Part shown: positions 1 through 8,910 of the stretch, piece by piece
How positions within the stretch are numbered: position 1 is the first letter of the stretch
How the letters are laid out: each line of letters opens with the position of its first letter
From: Bacteroidaceae bacterium
GTDB lineage: Bacteria; Bacteroidota; Bacteroidia; Bacteroidales; Bacteroidaceae
Assembly (NCBI GenBank): GCA_900765575.1
Contig: CAAFRW010000073.1
Location: forward strand, 1 to 27,849
DNA: 27,849 nucleotides
Direction: 5' to 3'
Program-made: the position numbers and the translations under genes
Notes under the pieces: model-generated
The model's input: only the letters and a program-made list of their open reading frames with translations
Databases searched by the model: none
What the model was told of the DNA's origin: nothing

Positions 1-356
1 ATGCTTCCCGGTTGCTATGGTTAAAAATGCGTCCGGATACACCTCAAAAGTATGACTATATCTTGGTGGAGGACATTACGGGAGATGCCGGAAGTTTCCT
101 GGTGGTAAAGCCCTGGACACAATTCTTTGATTTGAAAGGTCAAACTCCTCCGATGTCTTATTCCAATTACATCACTATGCGGAATATAGAGTTGGAGTGT
201 GATGTCTTCTTTGATGTGCAGCAATCCGACCAATATCAGTTGGACCATTTTACGTTTGAGAACTTGCGTATAAAGGCGAAGAATGGCAAGTGTGATAAAA
301 GTCTGATACCTACATTTATCTGGAAAAATGTATCGGTAGAGAAGCGTACAAAATGA
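1..356 (+). CDS. GH28-like polygalacturonase family protein, C-terminal fragment
   Basis: Partial gene: the frame is open to the left edge (first complete codon at position 3), so the true start lies outside the window. About 118 codons are visible, ending at TGA 354-356. The text LWLKMRPDTPQKYDYILVED, then PWTQFFDLKG and an NITMRNI-like strand (YITMRNIELECD), resembles the end of right-handed beta-helix GH28 proteins of Bacteroides, which hydrolyse galacturonate linkages in pectin or rhamnogalacturonan. The catalytic Asp residues would lie upstream and are not visible, so activity cannot be judged. It reads in the same direction as the FAS1/SusC/SusD operon but is separated from it by about 1.3 kb, so it is probably a separate transcription unit of the same locus. 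The GH28 assignment rests on remembered family resemblance of a short C-terminus; another beta-helix family is possible. Confidence 0.7.
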   Translation, partial: ASRLLWLKMRPDTPQKYDYILVEDITGDAGSFLVVKPWTQFFDLKGQTPPMSYSNYITMRNIELECDVFFDVQQSDQYQLDHFTFENLRIKAKNGKCDKSLIPTFIWKNVSVEKRTK

Positions 357-738
357 GAGTAATATTTAAATAACTAATGATGCGGGAAACATTAATAAGT
401 AGTGCGGCGAAAAAAAATATAGGAAGCTAACCAAACGGATAAGGGAATGTAAGGGCATGTGACTGTATACCTAAGCAAAAACATAAGGATGCGTAAGACG
501 AAAGACGTAGGGCATTAGGCGATAAGACGTAGAGCGTCGGGTAGGTAGACGTACTGTAACACGAAGGAAGAGGTAGGGTAGTCGTGAAAAGAAGAAAAGC
601 CCCGGAACGACTGCAAGGAAAGGCGATGAATTACCTAAAGAAACGGATGCGTACAGCCGATACACAAAGATACAAAATAAACAAGCCGTTTCCAAATCGG
701 AGAGTCTGAATTTAGTAGTTAGTTTCTAAAGGTATATA

Positions 739-755
739 TATTTTTGTCACAGAAC
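739..755 (+). promoter_or_regulatory. Isolated Bacteroidales promoter-like -7 element
   Basis: TATTTTTG at 739-746 fits the Bacteroides -7 consensus TAnnTTTG and is followed by TCACAGAAC. The 17-nt stretch 739-755 matches 15 of 17 positions of the element upstream of the GH2 gene on the minus strand (27374-27358). No TTTG -33 box is evident at the usual distance, and no gene starts within 900 bp downstream. It may drive a long leader or a non-coding transcript, or be a chance match. Confidence 0.3.
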
Positions 756-1545
756 TGGCAATCAATAGTTTGACTCTGAAAACTGCCAAGTTGTCAGACC
801 TTAGCTCTTAGAGTTCTCGAACATTTTTGTCACACTTTTTGCATTATGCGTCCAATGTGCTGTAAATCAAATCGGAAAGACTCTTTTTCTCTCATTGAAG
901 AGGGTCTGGACACAAACAATAGCTTCCTTTCAAGTAAAGCTGAAAACGATATTTCAAGTTCTATCCGTAGGGATAGGAGAATCCGTTTATTCCGTTTTTC
1001 CACTAAAAGACCACTAAAAGAGAAGTCCAACTATATACCTGTATGATTCATAGCAAGAGTTAAAGGAGCTTTTACTTCGTTAGGAGTAAAGAAGTGAAAG
1101 GAAATTCTGCTGTGTTGTCGGAGTAAAACTCCCGGGTCTGAATGGCTCCGGACAAGACAATTGAATGCCTTTGCGGATGTGTTTTGCGAGAAAGAAAAAA
1201 GGCATCTTCACTTTTATTGGTTTATTATAACGTGATGAAGTTAGAGTGAAGAAGTGAAGACAACCCTTTTACAGCCTGTATAGCGGAACGAATAAGGAAG
1301 AAATACGGGATGAAAAATAGGAAAAAGAGGAAAAAAGCCTTTCTTTAATCCATATAGGGTAAGCTGAAAAGGATTCTTTCGCAAACAGTTCGGAACAAGG
1401 CAGATGGATAGAAATAGAAGAGATGGAAAAATTGGTAGAAACATGGAATAATGTATGCTTTCGGCCTGTCGGATTAAACCATTTTTTGCTTTACTAGTCG
1501 AAAACGCCAATTATCGAAATCTACATGTTTATGTCTAATTTTCTA

Positions 1546-1576
1546 TTGTTGAATAATGCTAAATTATTTTCCTTTG
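1546..1576 (+). promoter_or_regulatory. Candidate promoter of the FAS1/SusC/SusD operon
   Basis: TTCCTTTG at 1569-1576 is a near match to the -7 consensus TAnnTTTG. TTG at 1546-1548 lies 20 bp upstream, a suitable position for a -33 box. Transcription would start near 1583, giving a leader of about 70 nt before the ATG at 1654. The second base of the -7 box does not match, so this is a tentative call based on position and partial consensus. Confidence 0.35.
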
Positions 1577-1653
1577 TCGTGAAATAAAAAGTCCGGATGG
1601 ACCTGTGAGATTTCGAAATATAAATAACCTAATTAATAACAAATCTAAAAAAC

Positions 1654-4020
1654 ATGAAAAACATGACATTTACAATCCGATGTTTGTGTTGGTTGCTATG
1701 TTCGCTGTTTATATTCTCGTGCGAGGATAAAATAGAAGAGCATAACAAAAAGCAGCCTTGGGTAGGAGGTAATGTGTGGGAAGTGCTCTCGGGCGAGGAA
1801 ATGAATGGAAATTATTCCATCTTCCTTCGTGCGATAGAATTGACCGGCTATCGTGACATTGTAGAAGGTAAAGGCGTGATGACAGTGATGGCACCCGATA
1901 ACGCGGCTTTCACCAGCTATTTGCAGGAACACGGATATGCGTCCGTAGACGAAATGCAGAAAAACAATCCCGCAGAATTGAAAACATTGGTAGGATTTCA
2001 TCTCCTCTATTATGTATATAATAAAGGTATGATGGAAAATTTCCGTCCCGAAGGCGAAGGAGCCGGAGATGGAGACAATGAAATCTTAGACCCGGGAATG
2101 TATTACAAATTCCGTACACGTAGCGGAAGTCCGGTAACGGAAGAATATGATGCGGAAACAGGCAAGACTCGTTCCGTGTATCATTTGGAACGTTTGCTGC
2201 CGGTATTCTCGTATAATTTCTTCTCTTCGAAGAAGATTGATGCCAAATCGAATTATGAATTCTTCTATGGCAATTCATCCTGGACAGGAGCCGATGGTTT
2301 CAATGTAGCGGAAGCTTCGGTGAAACAATATGAATTGGCAGCCAGCAACGGTTATATTTATGTGCTCGACAAGGTGCTCGAACCGGGTGGAACCATTTAT
2401 GATGAACTGAAATCCAATCCGGATTATTCCGATTTTATGAAGGTATATAACCAATTCAGCAGTTATACATACGATGAACGCCTTTCCACCATGTATGGTT
2501 CTTCTTTGGGCGTGGACTCCCTGTTCCTGCATGAACACCGGAAACCTTTGGCCCCCATTGCATTGGAATGGCCTACCTCTAATTACCAGCGTCTCGATTC
2601 GCTGGCTTACAGAAGTTACAGCGTGTTTGCTCCAACCAATAAGGCATTGAGCGATTTCTTTAATGGTTATTGGAAGAACAGCGGTTATACCGATTTCAAT
2701 AACTTGGATATGATGGTACAACAGATATTCTTAAACGAGTTTGTTTACAGCGGCTCTGTTGTTTTCCCCGAGGAGATAGCTACCGGTAAAGTAGTAAACA
2801 ATTCGGGCATGCCTTATGGATTTAATCCTTGGCAGGTCTCTTATAAAAAGATGTGCTCCAATGGTAGTCTTTACGGCTTGGACGAAATAGAAGCACCCGT
2901 TTTGTTTGGTGCGGTAACCGGTCCGGCTTTCAGTAGTAAGAAATACCTCGACTTTTTATATACCTTGCAATATTCCGGTATCTTAAACTCTTACGCTTCT
3001 TCGAAAACGGAATATACCTTACTTGTTCCGCCTAACGAAGTGTTTGAGGCCAGTGTAAACGGATATGAGTTTGTAGAAGAGGAAAGCGGTAACTCGCTGG
3101 TGATGTTGAATGATGAAGGAGAACTGGCAACGGTTCCGGCCAGCGTGGCTAAACGTATTGTCGACACCCATACGGTGTTGGGCGAAGCGGTCGGTTTGAA
3201 TACGGCAGGCGGTACACAGGTTGTTCCGGTGAAAGCGGCTTTCAACTTCTGGTTCATTAAGGATGGGAAGATAACGTGCAGCAACTATTTCAATCAAGTA
3301 TTGGATATGGATGCAGCCGACAGAGAATCGGTGTTTGTTCCCTTTAAGGAAATCACAAATGAAGGAAAGGCTTGGAGTAACGGAAAAGCCTATACGTATG
3401 AAAGCGACGGAAAGAACGGATTGTTCGAATACGAAGAGAATACATTGGGCGACAGAGGTTTGCAGGCACACTTGGCACAAAGCGGCGGTACTTCTCCTTA
3501 TTTCAGATTCTCGCAATTGCTGAAACGGGCAGGCGTGGTAAACGGTAACACCCTTACCTTCCTGAGCAGCCGTGCGGCAGTGTTTATCCCTACTAATGAG
3601 GTGATAGAGCAAGCCTTGAAAGATAAAAAGATTCCGGGCGTAGAAACATTGGCCCTGGAGGATATAACGAATAAGAAAGTGCAAATTACACATAACGATA
3701 CATTGGCGCTGAAGTATTATATGATGAATTATTTTATGGATGCGGCCACATTGACTACCTGTCCTTATCCCGGCTCGGCGGTGAGAAGCGGAGAGTACAA
3801 GACGGTACATAACGGAAATCTGGTCTATACGGATAAGGGTACTTCCATTTCGGTAAGTTTGCGTTCCACCTATGAATTTGACCATGAGGAAAACGGTCAG
3901 GTTATCCTGCGCGAAAAGAATGTGAACGGGGCGGAGTGTCCGGTGGACGGTACTTATTGGTACTTCCCATTCTCTTATAGCGATGGATGTTTCCACTTGA
4001 TTAATTCTCTTCTTTATTAA
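1654..4020 (+). CDS. FAS1 (fasciclin)-domain lipoprotein, four modules
   Basis: A 788-residue predicted surface or outer-membrane lipoprotein. The N-terminus has a hydrophobic stretch ending in FIFSC, so Cys23 is the likely lipidation site. The body holds four FAS1-like modules, each marked by the typical beta-strand motif: VMAPDNAAF (about 78-86), VFAPTNKAL (324-332), LLVPPNEVF (456-464) and VFIPTNEVI (from 643). The first module closes with SNGYIYVLDKVLEP (about 231-244), the usual FAS1 ending. FAS1 domains mediate adhesion or ligand binding; no catalytic motif is seen. It is the first gene of the operon, 21 bp before the SusC gene, so it probably works as an accessory surface glycan-binding or scaffold protein of the transport complex. 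That role is inferred from context. The ATG at 1654 is chosen because it gives a complete signal peptide. Confidence 0.85.
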   Translation: MKNMTFTIRCLCWLLCSLFIFSCEDKIEEHNKKQPWVGGNVWEVLSGEEMNGNYSIFLRAIELTGYRDIVEGKGVMTVMAPDNAAFTSYLQEHGYASVDEMQKNNPAELKTLVGFHLLYYVYNKGMMENFRPEGEGAGDGDNEILDPGMYYKFRTRSGSPVTEEYDAETGKTRSVYHLERLLPVFSYNFFSSKKIDAKSNYEFFYGNSSWTGADGFNVAEASVKQYELAASNGYIYVLDKVLEPGGTIYDELKSNPDYSDFMKVYNQFSSYTYDERLSTMYGSSLGVDSLFLHEHRKPLAPIALEWPTSNYQRLDSLAYRSYSVFAPTNKALSDFFNGYWKNSGYTDFNNLDMMVQQIFLNEFVYSGSVVFPEEIATGKVVNNSGMPYGFNPWQVSYKKMCSNGSLYGLDEIEAPVLFGAVTGPAFSSKKYLDFLYTLQYSGILNSYASSKTEYTLLVPPNEVFEASVNGYEFVEEESGNSLVMLNDEGELATVPASVAKRIVDTHTVLGEAVGLNTAGGTQVVPVKAAFNFWFIKDGKITCSNYFNQVLDMDAADRESVFVPFKEITNEGKAWSNGKAYTYESDGKNGLFEYEENTLGDRGLQAHLAQSGGTSPYFRFSQLLKRAGVVNGNTLTFLSSRAAVFIPTNEVIEQALKDKKIPGVETLALEDITNKKVQITHNDTLALKYYMMNYFMDAATLTTCPYPGSAVRSGEYKTVHNGNLVYTDKGTSISVSLRSTYEFDHEENGQVILREKNVNGAECPVDGTYWYFPFSYSDGCFHLINSLLY

Positions 4021-4041
4021 TCTGAATATCATAAAAAAGTT

Positions 4042-7000
4042 ATGAGTTTTATAAAAAGAACATATATCATCTCGGCCTTGCTTCTCTGCTTTGCAGGCGG
4101 AGCATGGGCGCAGGTCCAACAAGTGGTTTCCGGTAAAGTAACGGAACTGTTGGGAAAGACTTCCGAACCTTTGATGGGGGTGAACATTACGGTGGTCAAT
4201 ACACAAGACCGTTCGTTGGGAGGTACTATTACCGATATCAACGGTCAGTATAACCTGAAGATTCCGGCAGCGGAGCAGAATTGAACCATTCTTTTCTCCT
4301 ACATCGGAATGAAATCCGTGAAACAAAAGTATACAGGACAGAAGGTCATGGATGTCCGTTTGGAATCCGATTCCAGAACCATGGGCGAAGTAGAGGTTGT
4401 GGCAAGGCATATCGAGCGCAACAGCTTGGGTATTGGACAACAGGAAATGATTTCGGCTACACAGAAAGTAGATATGGACGAATTGGTGGCTACCTCTCCG
4501 ATTAACTCGGTGGAAGAGGCTTTGCAAGGTCAGTTGGGAGGTGTGGATATCACCTTGAGCGGCGACCCGGGAGCAAGAAGCTCCATCCGTATTCGTGGTA
4601 CCAGTTCATTAAACGGTTCCAACAATCCGTTGATTGTCATCGATGGAGTACCACAGACAACCGATACGAGCGATTTTAATTTTGAAAGTGCCAATGAAGA
4701 TGATTTGGGTTCGTTGCTGAACCTTTCACCTAGCGATATCAAATCCATTGAGGTATTGAAAGATGCGTCGGCTACGGCTATTTGGGGTACGAAAGGTGCC
4801 AACGGTGTATTGGTGATTGAAACCAAGAACGGTTCGGTAGGAAAAACCCAGTTCTCGTTCTCTTCCAAATGGTCGTACAATGTGGAACCTACCACTATCC
4901 CGATGCTGAATGGTAAAGAGTACATTTCTTTGATGCAGGATGCTTTGTGGAATACGGCCAATGTAGTGGGCGTGAGCCAGGCAGGAAGCTATCTGGATAA
5001 GCTCTTCAATACGCCGGAAATCAATCCGGACCCCTTGTGGAAATATTATCAGGAGTTTAACCAAGATACCGATTGGTTAGATTTGGTACGGGATAACAGC
5101 TGGACGTCCGACAATAGTTTCTCTATGAACGGAGGTGGTGAAAAAGCGACCTATCGTTTCTCTTTAGGATATCTCGACCAGGGAGGTACGACCATTGGTA
5201 CAGGCCTGACTCGTTTGAGCGCTACCTTGCGAATCGATTACAAATTCTCCCGGAAGTTGAAATTCGGCGCTAACTTCAGTTATACCGAATCGGATACGAA
5301 AGCCAATTGGAGTAAAGACGTGCGAAGTGAGGCTTTCAGTAAAATGCCTAACAAATCGGCTTACATTATAGACGACGTAACAGGGCTCCCGCTCGAAGAT
5401 TATTTTACTTCCTATACTTCGGATTCTAAGTGGGAAGGTGCATTTGATGCCAATTTCAGTAAGGAAACGGCCAGCAACTATAATCCGGTGGCGATGGCTT
5501 ACTTGAGTGAAAACAAGAAGAACGACCGGAGCGGACGTTTTACCATAGATGCCCGTTACCAGATTCTTCCGGAACTGACTTATACAGGATATGTGGCGTT
5601 GAATATGGGAGCGACGGAACGTTCGAAGTTCTTGCCGCAGGCCGTTACCGGTGTGTCATGGGGAAGCAAATGGGCCAACCAGGCTTATTCGGGTAATTCC
5701 GAGAGCATGGGCATCCAGACTGAAAACAAAATTATGTATATCAAGAACTGGCAGGAACGGCATAAGCTGATTGCCAATATGATATACCGTACTTCTCAGT
5801 CAACAGGTTCCAGCTACTCTTCCATTACGGCAGGTAATGCCTCTTCCAATCTGTCGGAACCGATTACCAGTAACAATGTGCTGGGGAAGGCCGATAACGG
5901 ATTGACTTCTTCTAAAAGTGAGAGCCGGAGTCTTTCAGGTATCCTTCACCTTAATTATACCTTACTCAACCGCTATGTGTTCCAGGCTTCAATCAGTGCG
6001 GAGGGTAACTCGGCAATGGGTCGCGACGAGCGTATGGCTTACTTCCCTTCAGGAGGTATCAACTGGAACATACAGAATGAACCTTTCATGGCCGGAGCCA
6101 AAAAGTCGTGGCTCGGACTGGACGAATTGAAACTTCGTCTGGGTGTAGGACAGAGCGGACGTGCACCGAAAGGACTCTCTTATCTGGGCGCTTTTGCGGC
6201 AAGTACTAATTATATGAATATGCCCGGTATTAAGCCGGTACGTATGCAGTTGGATAAATTGAAATGGGAAACCAACACCGAATACAATCTGGGATTGGAT
6301 GTATCTTTCTTCCAGGGTAAACTGAAATTTACGGCCGATGTGTACAAACGTACCGCTAAAGATTTGTTGCGTACCAACTACGCTATCCCCAGTACAACCG
6401 GATATTCGACTATTGCTTATTACAACTCGGGAGCCAGTGAAAACAAGGGATGGGAATTCCGCACCAATATTATCTTCTTGCAGAAGAAAGATTGGTTTGT
6501 ATCCGGGTCGTTTAACTTGGCGAGAAATGAAAACTTGATAACCGAAATGCCGGACAACAGAGACCCCGAAGGCGAAGAAAAATATTCGTTTGCCAATGGT
6601 AAGTACGCAACCCGTACAGAGGTAGGCCGTCCTATCGGTTCCTTCTTCGGTTACCGCTATCTGGGCGTTTATCAGAATAAAGACGCTACGTATGCACGGG
6701 ATTCCAAAGGCAATGTAATGAACGATGCCAATGGAAATCCGGTGATAATGAAAAACGGAACCTATCCTTGTTACCCGGGCGATGCACAATACGAAGATAT
6801 CAATCATGACGGTGTAATCAACGAGTTCGATATGGTTTATCTGGGTAATGCACAGCCTTTGGTTACCGGAGGAGCTTCTTTCAATGTAAGATGGAAAGAT
6901 TTATCGTTGAGCGCTACGTTGCACGGTCGTTTCGGACAATCTATCGTAAATACGGCACGTATGAACAACGAGTCCATGACTACCTCCCGCAACCAGAGCA

Positions 7001-7347
7001 AAGCAACTCTGAACCGCTGGCGTAAAGAAGGGGATGCGACGGATATTCCGCGTGCATTGTACAACTATGGTTATAACTTCTTAGGTTCCGACCGTTTTGT
7101 GGAAGATGCTTCGTTCCTTCGTTTGAAGACACTCTCTTTGAGTTATAATCTCCCGAAGAAACTATGCAATCATTTCGGTATGACACGTGTAAACGTATAT
7201 GCGACCGTCTATAATCTCTTTACCTGGACCGATTATACCGGACAAGACCCGGAAGTAAAAGTCTCCGGTAGTACAGGACTGGCGGAAGATAGTGCTACAA
7301 CACCTATATCACAACGTTTTGCTTTTGGTCTGAATTTGAATTTCTAA
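4042..7347 (+). pseudogene. SusC-family TonB-dependent transporter interrupted by an in-frame TGA
   Basis: The full frame is 1,101 codons, normal for a SusC. It has a signal peptide (MSFIKRTYIISALLLCFAGG..., cleavage after AWA near residue 23), a carboxypeptidase-regulatory-like domain (about 29-115), a TonB-box-like GEVEVVA, a plug domain with IRGTSSLNGSNNPLIVIDG and VLKDASATAIWGTKGANGVL, and a C-terminal beta-barrel ending in FAFGLNLNF. Codon 81 (4282-4284) is TGA in the middle of the regulatory-like domain. Downstream codons TILFSYIGMKSV continue in the same frame with no indel, so this is a single nonsense change, not a frameshift. A product restarted at ATG 4309 would lack the signal peptide. 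The gene is therefore probably inactive unless the stop is read through or is a sequencing error. The gap to the SusD gene is 20 bp. SusC proteins import oligosaccharides across the outer membrane with their SusD partner. Confidence 0.88.
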
Positions 7348-7367
7348 TCAAGATATAAAGATAGAAT

Positions 7368-8900
7368 ATGAAAAAAATAATAATATATGTCACATTGGTC
7401 GCAGGGCTGGTTTGCAGCAGTTGCTCCGGCTGGTTGGATTTGACCCCCAATAATGAACGGGTGACAAGTGAATATTGGAAAACGAAAGAAGATGTGGAGG
7501 CTGTATTGGCTTCCGGCTATAACTGTCTGCGTAAGATGGTGCCGACTTTGGTCGATTGGGGCGAATTGCGTGGAGGCTCTGTTTATTCTCCTTCGAATTC
7601 AGCAAAGCAGAAGTTGCAGAATTTCCAGCTTACGCCGAACGATGCGTTATGCAAATGGGCCGGAATGTACGATGTATTGAATATGGCCAATTCCGTTATT
7701 AAGTATGCGCCCGAAGCGCAGGCTGTGGATGAAACTTACAATCTGCAATCCATGAATTCTCATTTGTCGGAGGCTTATTTTATCCGTGCGCTCACTTACT
7801 TCTATTTGGTACGCAATTTCAGGGATGTACCTTTGGTACTGGAGCCTTATGTCGACGATTCAGCGCCCTACCGGATAGCTCAGTCTACCGAAGCGCAGGT
7901 TATTGCGCAAATAAAAGAAGATTTGAAAGTAGCGTTGGAGAGCGGCGGAGCGAAAGAGTTTTTCGATGATGACGATTGGAGCGGAGCCAGCAAAGGACGT
8001 GCTACGAAATGGGCCCTTTATGCGCTGATGGCGGATGTTTGCTTGTGGAGCGGAGATTATGACGGTTGTATCCAATATGCCGATATGGTGCTGGATGCTA
8101 CGGCTATTCAACGTCCGGCGTTTATGAAAGATGGTACATTGTGGTTTTCCATCTATTATCCGGGCAATAGCAACGAATCTATCTTTGAATTGAACTGGGA
8201 CCAGAATGCTTATGATATACAGCAGGAAGGAAGTCCTTCCGAACTGTTTAAAGTGGCATCCAACACCACCTATCAATTTGTATGGGATGAGAGTGGCGAT
8301 AAAATGGGAAACCGTTTGATGGCCGAAGAAGAAGAAGGAAGTTTGAGAGCTGCCAATACCTACAATGTTTCGGGTGGTCAATCCTTTTGTATCTGGAAAT
8401 ATCAGGGTACAATCCTGAACAACCGGACTTCTACACGTCCCTCTACCGGGCAGGATGCCAATTGGATTGTTTACCGTATGGCGGATGTCATGCTGATGAA
8501 AGCGGAAGCGCTGATTTGGAAAGGACAGAGCGGCTATCAGGACGCTTTGGATTTGATGAATGCCGTGCGTGAACGTTCATTGCTGTCCGATTTACCGTTG
8601 GATGCTTCGAGTGCCGGAGAACAGGAAATGTTGGAAGCATTGCTTCACGAACGGGATATGGAACTGGCTGCCGAAGGAAAACGCTGGTACGACCTGCTCC
8701 GTTTTGCCCGGGGTAAAGGAGGTATTTACAAAGATGCCTTTATCAGCCTTATCGAAGCCAATAACATTACAGCAAACCTTAGTTGGTTACATTCGGCGTT
8801 GATTAACGAAGACGCATGGTTCCTTCCGATTAACCAGTCCGAAATGGATGTCAATCCTTTATTGAATCAGAATCCTTATTATACAGGTGTAACCGCATAA
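7368..8900 (+). CDS. SusD/RagB-family glycan-binding lipoprotein (pair 1)
   Basis: A 510-residue lipoprotein that caps a SusC barrel and binds oligosaccharides at the cell surface. The signal peptide ends at VCSSC with Cys19 as the lipid anchor, followed by SGWLDLTPNN, a very typical SusD N-terminus. TPR-like helices include HLSEAYFIRALTYFYLVRNF and GRATKWALYALMADVCLWSG. The SusD family signature near the C-terminus reads LLHERDMELAAEGKRWYDLL (about 424-443). The gene starts 20 bp after the interrupted SusC and is itself intact. If that SusC really is inactive, this SusD would lack its cognate partner or would have to work with the second SusC. Length and domain order are ordinary for the family. 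Confidence 0.95.
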   Translation: MKKIIIYVTLVAGLVCSSCSGWLDLTPNNERVTSEYWKTKEDVEAVLASGYNCLRKMVPTLVDWGELRGGSVYSPSNSAKQKLQNFQLTPNDALCKWAGMYDVLNMANSVIKYAPEAQAVDETYNLQSMNSHLSEAYFIRALTYFYLVRNFRDVPLVLEPYVDDSAPYRIAQSTEAQVIAQIKEDLKVALESGGAKEFFDDDDWSGASKGRATKWALYALMADVCLWSGDYDGCIQYADMVLDATAIQRPAFMKDGTLWFSIYYPGNSNESIFELNWDQNAYDIQQEGSPSELFKVASNTTYQFVWDESGDKMGNRLMAEEEEGSLRAANTYNVSGGQSFCIWKYQGTILNNRTSTRPSTGQDANWIVYRMADVMLMKAEALIWKGQSGYQDALDLMNAVRERSLLSDLPLDASSAGEQEMLEALLHERDMELAAEGKRWYDLLRFARGKGGIYKDAFISLIEANNITANLSWLHSALINEDAWFLPINQSEMDVNPLLNQNPYYTGVTA

Positions 8901-8910
8901 AACGAATACT

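Larger units (their letters stand above)
357..1653. other. Long intergenic region without a convincing gene
   Basis: About 1.3 kb in which I see no credible protein. Short open frames at 830-1046 on both strands and at 471-695 and 1241-1510 on the minus strand are low-complexity and show no family resemblance. No clear intrinsic terminator follows the GH28-like gene. Features noted inside are a TAnnTTTG promoter-like element at 739-746, two copies of TTTTTGTCACA (741-751 and 824-834), two copies of AAGACGTAG 22 bp apart (502-510 and 524-532), and a candidate promoter at 1546-1576 for the downstream operon. The rest looks like AT-rich or purine-rich spacer, possibly a decayed gene remnant or a long untranslated leader. 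Confidence 0.6.

Noticed and set aside
502..553. AAGACGTAG repeats as an operator
   Set aside because: Only two exact copies and one weak copy in a purine-rich stretch, far from any start codon; chance is likely.
830..1046. Small genes on either strand in the left intergenic region
   Set aside because: Overlapping frames on both strands of the same AT-rich segment, with no recognisable domain or signal peptide.
4042..4309. Frameshift explaining the split SusC gene
   Set aside because: Both parts are in the same frame (start 4042 and downstream ATG 4309 differ by a multiple of three), so the cause is one nonsense codon, not an indel.
4282..4330. Selenocysteine at the in-frame TGA
   Set aside because: No convincing stem-loop follows the TGA, and the position lies in a regulatory-like domain where selenocysteine would make no known sense.
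3019..4527. Long minus-strand open frame of about 500 codons
   Set aside because: It lies antisense to the FAS1 and SusC coding sequences, which have clear domains; the peptide resembles no family and lacks a plausible start context.
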